Below, piece by piece: positions 39,401 through 49,700 of a DNA stretch of 64,000 bases. Position numbers and translations under genes: made by a program. The stretch is taken from positions 1,984,001 through 2,048,000 of the forward strand of contig JAALGY010000041.1 in NCBI GenBank assembly GCA_032358165.1. Reading direction: 5' to 3'. Below the pieces are notes generated by a model. It was not told where the DNA came from, ran no database searches, and saw nothing but the letters and a program-made list of their open reading frames with translations. The stretch is from Diplosphaera chodatii (Eukaryota > Chlorophyta > Trebouxiophyceae > Prasiolales > Stichococcaceae). The stretch's first letter is position 1. Every line of letters begins with the position of its first letter.

Positions 39401-42400
39401 CTGCCAAACTCCCCGATCACGATGGGGAACGTCTGGCAGTCGGCACCGTTGCAGAAGCCCTGCAGCCAGGCAGCCGGTGTGTGTTCAGTGAGAAGACTCA
39501 GCAGCAGAGAGGCACCGCTCACGCCAAACGCATGCTGCAACATACAGTAGATTCCTCTGGGTAACGATGAACAGACCTAGTGCGCATGACTACAGCAGCA
39601 CGGCAGAATCAATATTCAATGGCTACACGCCGTTGTACTCACCGCCTTGTTCAGGTATCCGAAGGAGGTGGAGACGCGGGTGTAGAAGCCCGGCGCTTGT
39701 GACAGCGTCGGGTTGGTGTTACCGCTGATGCTCGGGAACTGCGTCAAGGCACATCAAGTGGCTGAGCACACAATCAGCACATACCAATTGGGTGTGTGCG
39801 AATCATTCCTTGATCAGGGAGGACGTCAGCGAGGAAGGTCCGCAGGTGTGCACGACTCACGTAGAAGTGAGGCATCATGATGACCTTCTTCCTGCATGCG
39901 GAGAGGCGATGCGTCAACTTCCCTCATGGATGATGGCAGTGTGATCAAAGCTCAACCGCTGAGCACATTGCACAGCAGAAACCGGTGGCAAGTGCATCTC
40001 CGCAGGCAGCACAGGCAAGGGAAGGTTGCACAGCACCCTCCGGGCTGAACGCACTGCCTGCAAGGATCATCTGTGAACATCTTAAGCAGGCAGGCTGGGG
40101 TCACCTGTAGGGCTTGCCTAGAAGCGCCCTGAAGAAGGGGCTGGGGTCAGAGGCACCGCTGCTCCCGATGTAGGTGGCGCTGGTCGCCAGGCCGTCGCCC
40201 CAGTTGGTTCCCAGGTTGTTCTGGCCCAGGCCCTCGATGGCAAACAGCGAGTCTGCGTGCCAAGCCACCAATGCTGAGCGCAAACTATGGTTATCCCATC
40301 TCGTATGCTGTAGTCATGCTTGCCAAAGTCCCCTACTGCAGGCGCCCGGAGTGCAGGAGCACAACATGTCCAAACCCAACCGGTGCACTGATGTAAGCAG
40401 CGAATGCAGAGGTTCATCACGTGCATGCCATGCATTGCAGTGGGCCTGCTTGCCGGGTGTGCTGCACTGCCCCTGTGTACAGGTCATGTCAGTCGACTGG
40501 GCATGAGTTTGACTACAGATTGCGGATGGCACTCACTGGGGTATTTGTTGCTGACGGTGTTCATGAAGTTGAGGTACGTCGTCGTCATGCTGGGGTTGCC
40601 GTTGGCTGCCTCCCATCGCAGACCCTAAGTGCACAAGACACGAAACATCTCAACAGGCATGTTCGGGCCGCTGCAGTGACACTGGTTGCCGGGCCACCCT
40701 CTGTGCTGCAGCTGCACCCGCAAGCGCAGTGCACATTTGCTGCCTGTAAACCACCCAATGCCAGATGAAGCACGATGGGTCGGCTTCTGCTCGGGCAGGG
40801 AGGGCGAGGTGCCGTGCAGTCACCTTGCAGTCGGGCTCGTTCAGCACGTCCCAGATGACGCGCTTCGAGGCGTAGGCATCCGAGTTCACCTTGGTCACAA
40901 CGTCCTGATACCACTGCACGCAGATGGTGCAGATCCACACGTCAGCATCAGCGGTCATTGCTGGTCTCCCGACATGGACCAAATGAATACGCTGAACGTG
41001 GCAGGCTGGCACAGTGAGTGTGCACGAGGCAAGTTCATGGTGCTGAGGGCAGATGGCTAAGAGTGGCCGCAGGTCGCACCGTGTTCCATTGCGCTGGGTC
41101 TGTGATGAAGGTGTCATCGGTGTTGAGGTGGTTATCTGCAGACAGGTGGCAGGATGAGTGCTCAGTGCATGGCACCCAAGCAGCACATACGAGCGCACTT
41201 CATTCCAATTCAAGCACAGTGTGGTGCATGTGACATTGACTCGGAAGCCTGACGGGCGGCGGGGCTCACCAATGACGATGACGAAGCTGTTGCGGGCCAG
41301 CACATTGACGACCCACAGGAAGCGGTCCAGCACGGTGGTGGAGGGGATGTAGCTGTTGCAGCGGCCTGGCGAGCCGTCCGTCGGTATGGCGCCCGGCGGC
41401 ACGTACGCCAGCTCAATACTGCCGCCAGAAGCTGCAGAGGGGTTTCAATGTCCGACGTCAGGCCCACGTGTGGTGACCCCCTGCCGGTGACATGGCGCAC
41501 TTGGCAGCAAGGGGGGTGCATGCCGGTCAGAGCATCAGCCGCGTGAGACTGCAATGCAGGGGTGCTCTGCACCTTGAGGTGCCTCAAGGCAGCACAACAA
41601 GTGTGCTCTCGCATGCGAGGGAGGACGCACTCTGGACGCCAGGGCGTGTGACGCTTGCCAAGATCTGCTCCGGGGTGGGGTTGGAGCCGCCATATGGGCA
41701 GTTAGAATTGCGGTCGATTGGCAGGCCCGTGTACAGGCTCTGCAGTACCATGCAGCAGTCTGGTCATGGCGATCTGGAGCGCAGCATCTCTTTGATGGTC
41801 GTCTAGCATGACCAACCTTCAACCTGCAATCAGTCCCTCGGATGTTCCAGCTGCAATGCCTGGGACAGACTGCAGCAATGTCCGGGGTTCAGTCCCACCT
41901 TGAGGCTCATAGGCAACCGGATGGTGTTGAAGCCCAGCAGCTTGATGCGGCGGAGCACGGTGATGAAGTCGAGCGTCATCGCCGAGGGGCCCTGCCACAG
42001 GCCGTCCACCAGAGTCGCACCGGTCTCAAAGCCGAACCAGTTGACGCCCTTCAGCGCGATCGGCGTGCTGCCAGAGCAGACGCGGGGCGGGCTGCCGCCT
42101 GCACACGTGCGTAACTGGTCCCATCGGGTATGCTGAGCAGCAGTTAAATGGCGCATGATCGAGGTGCAGGCCGTGGATGGGCCGCCGCCACGCTGCTGCA
42201 CACACATGCAGGTCAGCGGCGCCACTCACAGATGGTGAGCTGCGGCGGCACTGCCGGCAGCGCTGTGGCGGCCACGCGGGCATTGACGCCCGGCTGGGTC
42301 TCCGGCTTCGATTCAGCTCCGGCGGGTGCGCCCACAGCGGCAACCCGCGCGTTGGGCGCCACCACGCCAGGGGGACCCGGCTTGACCTTCTCGCCATAGC

Positions 42401-42905
42401 CGCTCTGCAGACATGTGAATGTCAATGATTCAAGCCTGCAAACCATGAGTGATGCAGCAAGGGGCCGGCCGCTACCGTCATACGAGCACAATGGTAACGC
42501 AACAGTGGCTGCATGCCAAGCCGGCAGGCCCCAGCATATGGAGCCGAGCAGCCCAGCTTGAAAGCCAGCTAATCAGCGCAGTAGATAAATGCGCGCCGAT
42601 GCGTCGCCGGGGGGAGGAACGACGCGTAACAGGCGGCTATACGAAGCTACAGCTGGCAACAGGCATGCATGCTTTGCGCGCGAAGTATGACCCAGCGCAG
42701 CGCTGACCTTTTGGAAACCGCCCTCTGGAACGAGGGACGCCCAGTCGAAGGTGTCGGTCTGCAGCAAGCGCCGCCCTGAGGCGCTGTCTGCGTAGAGCTC
42801 CGGGTGTCGCTGCATGTCAGTCTCCAATACGTCCGCCACCGGCAGAGCCCGGCAACTGGCCGCCAGCGCCGCGACCAGCAGCAGAATAAGCTGAGCGCCC
42901 GCCAT
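36430..42905 (-). CDS. Secreted GH5 glycoside hydrolase (cellulase family) with C-terminal cysteine-rich modules
   Basis: Twenty-two exons chain in phase: 42708-42905, 42230-42404, 41899-42098, 41631-41739, 41270-41431, 41080-41135, 40824-40913, 40537-40624, 40105-40252, 39861-39891, 39643-39738, 39334-39459, 39035-39157, 38710-38780, 38483-38561, 38229-38291, 37982-38050, 37649-37735, 37283-37447, 36932-37072, 36587-36751, 36430-36510, about 840 aa. A signal peptide (MAGAQLILLLVAALAASC) leads, then a Pro/Ala linker. The GH5 barrel (about 127-558) has GVNWFGFE, GFNTIRLPMSL, the acid/base Glu in WDVLNEPDCK and the nucleophile Glu in IVIGEFGSY, ending WIWWSWNANSGDTGG. From about residue 559 come seven exon-sized Cys-rich modules with roughly 50 cysteines. 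Endoglucanase/mannanase-type beta-glycanase activity is likely; the exact sugar is unknown. The last exon is uncertain: retaining the final intron also stays in frame, to a stop at 36380. Confidence 0.92.
36587..38561 (-). repeat. Tandem cysteine-rich, granulin-like modules encoded exon by exon
   Basis: Seven consecutive phase-0-ending exons at the 3' end of the GH5 gene each encode one cysteine-rich module. The two longest (36587-36751 and 37283-37447) are 55 residues each and share the spacing C-x5-C-x4-CC-x5-C-x7-CC-x5-C-x10-CC-x5-C. The others (36932-37072, 37649-37735, 37982-38050, 38229-38291, 38483-38561) are shorter variants, several with CC-PxA(R/K)-x-C-G. The paired cysteines recall granulins, but the spacing is not the canonical granulin one. 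All are symmetrical exons or nearly so, which favours duplication by exon shuffling. Confidence 0.8.
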
Positions 42906-43775
42906 AACGAGGGGCGTGTCGCCGCGCCGATCTCTCAGTCCTACGATCAGCCGGTGGGCGGTGGACCTACAGAGTGGGAGCTTCTCATGCGGCCCCTAGG
43001 GCACGCAGGTTCACGCACCCCTATTGAAGCATGATTGTGAACATATGCAGAATTTTAGGCATGCTTGCACGGCGGTGCACTGGGTGCCAGCCCAGCAAGG
43101 GCGTCAGGGAGCCGCGGCAGGTGAAGCACACCACAACTGAGGTGAACTTAGTCCCGCTCGGGCGTAGCAGCGGCCGCACCGCTTCTCCGTCAGTAGCGCG
43201 TAGCTTTGGGGTTCACAACAGGGAGTGTCCGAGGAAAACCAACAGCATGCAGGAGGCGCACACCTGGTCTGACCTGATGAAAGTAAACGGTGTGACGCGA
43301 CTGGGGCGTCAGGCGACTGCACCCCCCCTTCGGCAGGTGGTACTGATACGCCCGTGGGGAGGCCGAAGGTGCTGTGCGATGTGGTGGTGTGGACGACGGG
43401 AGATGATTCCACAGGGGGTCAGATGCCCCGTCTGCAGTGGAACGGGCGCGGCACAATTGCAAAGCTGCGGGTATTCCTCACGTGCAGGTTTCAGTACAGA
43501 TGAACTTACCATAACAGCTTCCAGCTTCCCGACAGCGTTGTACAGGATACACCTCTTAGAGGGGGAACATCAGCTTATACAACATCAGGTCCAACCTAAT
43601 GGTCTGTTCCATTATTACGCCACCCGCCATCAGCCCCAAGTCGCTGCAGCATGTGTGTGACGGGGCATGAGCCGAGCGCTGGCAACAGTTCAGCTGGGCC
43701 GCGAGTGAACGCGTCCTGCAGCATACGGTGCTGTGTTGCCAAGTGTTGCCCCTGGATTGGTGCGGCTGATTTCCG
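42906..43775. other. Intergenic region upstream of the GH5 gene, with two perfect hairpins
   Basis: These 870 bp include the GH5 promoter and leader and the 3' UTR of the CCA gene. Two perfect inverted repeats sit close together: TGACGC/GCGTCA at 43293-43311 with a 7-nt loop, and CCTTCGGC/GCCGAAGG at 43327-43369 with a 27-nt loop. A 209-codon plus-strand frame (43031-43660) has no recognisable domain. Whether the hairpins belong to a noncoding RNA cannot be decided here. Confidence 0.4.
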
Positions 43776-46700
43776 TCACGACTCTGCCGGCTGCTGCTGC
43801 TGTAGCCAGGCACGCGCATCTGCCGCAGTCGCCTGCGGACGGCCCAGCTGCCACGCCAGCAGCGCCGACGTCAGGCGGCCCAGCTGCGGGCCTGCCTTCT
43901 TCATGGCCACTGCCTCCATGATCTGCAGGTTGTTCCCCTCAAGTACTCGGATTGAATGTCAAAGCTGGTGTGCATATCGTGGTGAGACATTGACTGCTCA
44001 CCAATTCCGGCACATGTCAGTCACCAGCCAACGCAATGCAGGCTTCCCAGCGATCAGAGCGCAGCCGTGTTCCCAGGATCACCTGGGGGCCGTTTAGCAG
44101 CGGCTTCAGTTCCCAAGCCTTGTCAACGCCAAAGGCTCTCGCTGCCGTTTCGAGCTCCGACACACATGCCAGCCTATCTGCGAGGGCTGCATCTGTGCTG
44201 CTGTCTGATGTTCTGCTGCCGGATGCTCCCGCTGCGGCCCCTGCTGCTGGTGCTGCGCTGCCGCTGTCGCGGTCCCCTGCAGTCAGGTCAAGTACTTCTG
44301 TAATACCGATGAAGGTCGCCGCCGTCGCCCCATGGTGCAGGACGCGAGTTACCATCCGCGTGACAGGGCCGATCCTGGCTGCATTGGCCTCAAGAACAGC
44401 AGTCACTGGGACACCCATGGCAGGGCCCAGTGAGTGGCCTCCAGTTGGAAGCGCGCGATGCGCATGCAGACGCGTGCAGCGCACATCACATACGGCGCTC
44501 ACCGCTGCAGTCTGAGGCGGCTGTGCCGGCGCCGTCGCCGGGCTCCACGCCAAGCGGCGCGGCCGCCGGCAGCGTCAGCAGCGGGGTGAGCACCGCCGCG
44601 CACCGCCACAGGGTGCCTGCCCTCCGCACCGCCAGGCCCAGCCGGCTGCGCAGCTCCGCCGGCGCTGCTGACTGCCCTGTCGCCTGCGGCAGGAACCAGG
44701 ACAGCAGACATCGAGTGGCACCGCGAGTCGAAATCGAGTCAGGGGCGCGGTCGGGTACCAGACAAGCAGTGGCACTGCTTGTCTAAGCACAGCCAGATAC
44801 TGCTTCAGTACCCTGCTGGGAGAGGAGGAGAGGAGGTTCCGGCATCACCGGAACAATGTGGTACGTCTACATGCAGTGGCACCACAGCTGGCGGTGCAGT
44901 TCCAGTCGTGACTTCCGACTCGCTACCGGCAGCGCCGTTGCAGGATCTTCAGGAACAGAAGACTGTCCGGCAGAGGCGGACCTGTAGACTGGCATGGATG
45001 GCGGCGAGCTCCGGCGCCACCTCGTGCACCGTGGCAACCTTGTCTGGGTAGTTCTTCGCCGGCCACTTCAGCGACTCCCTGCAGGGGCAGCGACCCACTG
45101 TCTGAACAGACCCCTGCACGGTGGCCGCTGCTTGTCAAGGACACTGCCTGCAGATGTAGGGCTTCATGGTCTGTGCTGGCACCTGACAATGTGCCGGGCA
45201 GCTGAGCCAGCGGCGGCCTTCTGCTTTTTGCTGGCGTTGGCAGGCGGCTCCAGCTTGGCGCGCAGCGGCAGCAGCAGCGCCGCCAGCAGCGCCAGCTTCT
45301 GCTCGTCTGCTTCCAACGTTTCCTGCACATCAAGGCACGCAGACCCCTCAAACGACGTGAACGGTTTGGTGGCGAACCAGATTTACACGTGAGATGGGAT
45401 GCGACGCTCGCGTGGATCCATGCGGCTGACAGTTTTGAGGCACAGTGCTGTGCGCATGCTCAGCCAACAGAAGATGAGATGACCAAGGCACCAGATCGCA
45501 TGTGCACCTGAGGCTGCCAGGCTGCCAGGAGCTGTGCTGCGGCGGCGATGCACGCTATGCACGGGCCGCCAAACCCGTCCCCCAGTGCAGGTCGCTGCGT
45601 CGCTGGTGGCTCGAACACCGTGGGGAACAGCCGCAGCCGGTGTATGAGCTGCATCGCCAATACCGGGTCCGGCCCTGCGCCAGGCAGTTGAGCCTGTGTG
45701 GCGAGATTCAGGGTAGACCCTATTGCTATGAGGACGTGCAGACCTGACAGCTGGGACCTCACCATTGAAGCAGCCCTGCAGTTCTGCCCCAAAGCGCTCC
45801 CGGCTGACCTTGCTCGCCAAAGCGTCCCGCACCTGTAGACACAGGCAAAAAACTTCGGCGGATGAGAAGAACAACAGCAGCCGGTCTGCAGGTAAGTTCA
45901 GAGCCACTGTTACGTGACATCTCGCAGATGTACACCATTCGTGTGCCGACTACTTCATAGCCCTGCAGGCCTTGCTCTAGGTGTGGCACTACCCCGTGTG
46001 TGATCTCATCCATCTCCACCTTGCCAGACAGAACACCGAAGTGCCTCAGTTACGCCCCATCATAGATAGGTTGTTGTGAGCGCTTATTGAACCACATTGT
46101 AACGGCAAATCGGCATCCTCATTATCGCGACGCCTTGCATGCTGTGGCTTAGCAACTTGAACTTGTGAAACATCAGCAGCTTCGAGATGGGGACCGTCGC
46201 AGTCGATGTCAAATGGCAGAAAGAGGTGTTCAAGGGCGTCGAGATAGACATGTCGCAGCCGCCTATCGTGTTCAAGAACCAGCTGTTCTCGTTGACAGGT
46301 GCGAGGCACAGCGCATGCGTGCCAGCATGCCAGGCGCAGAAACCTGAGCAAACGGCTGACGGATGATGCCTGCGTTTTGACAGCACACTCGCAAAGCGGC
46401 GCAGCAGTCTGTGTTTCGTTGCCCGACCTACGGCTCGAAGTGCTGTTGGACAGACAGCAGCGCCTTCCACATGCAACCTCCTGGTCAGTATGCGGACCGG
46501 GTGCCTCTTCCGCTGCAGGGGTGGCACCAGAGCGGCAAAAGGTCATGGTCAAGGGCGGCATGCTGAAGGACGATCAGGAATGGGCCAAGGCCGGCATCAA
46601 GCCGGGCGCCAAGCTCATGATGATGGGCACCGCTGATGCCGTGCCGCAGGCCCCAACTGCCCAGCAGGTGGCTAACCCCGGACCCGTATTGCTCGAGAAT

Positions 46701-49700
46701 TACTGTGGACACCGCTTGGCAACCAGTATTGACGAGCCATCATGCAGCACAGCACCCGCCAGCCTCAATCCATGGGCAGAGCCACCCATGCTGGTTGCGC
46801 AAGGCAGGTAGGCCTGGACCGTGTGTTGCTGAACGTCACGCACTTTGTGCTGTAGGTGTTCATGGAGGACCTGCCAGAGGACGAGCAGGATGTCACAGGG
46901 ATGGCGCACTACGGCGCCGGCCTGGAAAACCTCGGCAACACCTGCTACATGAACTCCACGCTGCAGGTGCCTGCAAACCCCGACCGAAGATGGCACCCGA
47001 GCACCGTGTGCTGCCCTCTGCAGCTATCAAACCCATGGCAAACGAAATCACACGGTTGGGTCAAAGCGGCCCACGGGTGACTCTGCTTGCAGTGCTTCTT
47101 CGGCGTGCCGGAGCTACGCAGCGCGGTGGCCAGCTACGCGCTTGCACCCAGCGGAGGCGGCCCAGCGCCCGGCCACAGGTGGGCGGCAGACGCGCACATG
47201 CTGACTCGCATTTGTCTGGGCGCAAGCGCGGGTGCCAAGCTTGAGGAGCCGAGCAGGCCCATGCAGTGCCCCTGCTGGTGTTGTACGCACGCAGGCTGGC
47301 GGCTGCAGCGCGGGACCTGTTCAAGGACCTGCAGCGCTCGGCGCAGCCAGTGCCGCCGCTGGCGTTCTGGCTGGGGCTGCGAGCAGCCTTCCCCCAGTTC
47401 AACCAGCAGAGCAACACCGTGCGCAGGCTCCGTGCCATGTCCAGGCCTGATCGACGCATTGCAGCACAAGTGTGCTGGTCTGCTGAAGCCAAGCCTGAGT
47501 CCCGAATTGCAACATGCTCGTAGCCTCAGCAGGGCCCTCACAGTGCTGTGTTGCTGCTGCAGGGTGGCTTCTCGCAGCAGGATGCAGAGGAGTGCTGGAC
47601 GCAGCTCATGTACTCCCTCCGATCTGTTGTGGCGGTGCGACCCTCATCAGGCCACATGCCAGAAGATGTTTTGCCCCAATGCTGCCGACAGCTGTTGGCA
47701 GGGACCGTAAAGCACGGTTCGTCCGGCGACACCCGCAAGCCTGAGATCGGAGTGTTGACGCCACAGGATCCAGCGCAGCCGGACTCGAGGGTTGTTGACA
47801 GCCTGTTTGGCGTCAAGCTGCACACCAGCCTCAAATGTGAGGAGAGCGGCGAGAGTATCGAGGTGGGGGTTTATATATTTTCACACCCCTGCATGTTGGC
47901 ACAGCTGAAGCTGAATGCTGGCATGCTTTTAGAGGCGGCTGTTGCATATCTGCTGTTCTGGTGCTGCAGGAGGACACCACAGCATACAGCCTGAAGTGCA
48001 ACATCTCCATCGAGGTGAATGACTTGGCAGCCGGCATGCGGCTGGCGCTCAAGGATGACCGGGAAAAGCGGTGCGCATTCCAGCACAAATGTGCCAGATT
48101 GCCGCTTCAACGCCATGCTCAACCCGCATACGGCCTTCTTAGATGAGCAGCCAACAAACGACAGGCTCTTGTCACTGTGACCGAGTGGTGATTGCGCTTT
48201 GGGCTGTCCCCCATTGACACCCTTCTATGTGTTCGCAGGTCGGATATCTTGGAACGCACAGCCCTTTTCGCAGGCGGCAGCGCAATCACAGCGCTGCCGC
48301 CATACCTCACGGTGCAGATGGTGCGCTTCTTCTACAAGGCGGACGTGCAGCAGAAGGCCAAGATCCTGCGCAAGGTGCGCTCGCTTGGCAGCATCCTTCC
48401 AGTGAAAGGAGTGCGCAGTCTATGCGGGTGTTTGGCTAGCAGGCTAACTGCACTCCAAATTCGCTTGCCTCGCTGCTGTACATGCAGGTGGCCTTTCCGC
48501 TGCAGCTGGACACATACGAGTTTGCGTCGCCGGAGCTGAAGGCGCAGCTGGACGGCCCCCGGTCGTCGGAGGCCGCAGCCGAGGACGAGCGCGACGCCAC
48601 CGCCAAGCGGCAAAAGCGCGAGGCGGTAAGCACGGGCCCAAAACCTAGGTTCAGGTAGCCCATTGCTGCGGCTGTGTTCGCTGGCTCGTGCTCGGCCTGG
48701 TATTGGCATTCGTGTCCCAGAGCAGGGCACCCAAAGCAGGGCACCTGATGCCAGTGCCGCCAGAAGGACCTGCTGAGCATGAATGGCGCCGTGCTGTGCA
48801 GGCAGACGCAGCAGATGCCAAGGCCGCAAAGGCAGCCGCAGACAAGAAGTCTGGCAGCAGTCGCCCAAATGCCGGCGCAGCAGCAGCCACTGCAGCAGCA
48901 GCGGGCCCCACAGCCGCCACAGTTGGCACAGCAGCGTCTGGAGCCGCTGCCAAGCCAGGTGCTATGCACCACCCTGCTTCCGACTCTACGCCCCATGTGG
49001 TGGCCCAACACGCAACAAAGGCTGATCGTGGACTCATCCACAGGTGGTGACGCGGACATGGCGGAAGCAGCGGCGGATGCAGCAGGCCCCAGCAGCAGCG
49101 TGGCCGAGCTCAAGGCCAAGCATGCCGGGCAGAAAACAGGCAAGCTTGCCGGAGACCACTGCTTGCATGCTCAATAACCACCAACCACTGTCACGAAACG
49201 GAAGTTTTCCATGGTATAGACCATGGCGTTGCTGGCATCGTACCCATGGTGCTGTTGTTCCATACTGCGCAGGGAGGTACGACCTGACAGCAGTGCTGAC
49301 GCACAAGGGGCGATCTGCCGACTCGGGGCACTATGTCGCCTGGGTCAAGCAGTTGGACGGCAAGTGGATCCAGTTCGACGATGATAAGGTGAGCCAGCAT
49401 GCCAACGAAAGCCTTGCTCTCAACTTTTGCCAACATGCACCGCTGCTTTGCTGGAAGGGCATTCTGCAGCATCACCCAGAGCGCCGCTCCCGTGGCTCAC
49501 TTGCCCTCTCCCGAGACAAGTGCACCCTGATAGTGACACCCTGACACGTCGCACCCCGACCGCTGCGCAGATGATCGTGCGCAAAGAGGAGGAGGTGCTG
49601 TCGCTGTCGGGCGGCGGCGACTGGCACATGGCCTACCTGCTGCTGTACCGGGCCCGCACTGTGGAGGCGTAAGACGCAGAGACGGTCACAGCAGCCTGAG

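Noticed and set aside
43031..43660. 209-codon plus-strand open frame
   Set aside because: No recognisable domain, no splice partners, and composition like random GC-rich sequence; it overlaps the hairpin region and the GH5 upstream region.
45744..45762. A 19-nt intron in the CCA gene that would add LHVLIAIGS and more residues
   Set aside because: A canonical 88-nt intron (45675-45762) joins FNG directly to PDPVLAMQLIHRL, which is exactly the family pattern, so the tiny intron is unnecessary.
43776..45832. Treating the 3' half of the CCA gene as a separate gene
   Set aside because: It has no start codon or N-terminal catalytic domain, and its first codons continue the neck helix of exon 4 in phase 0.
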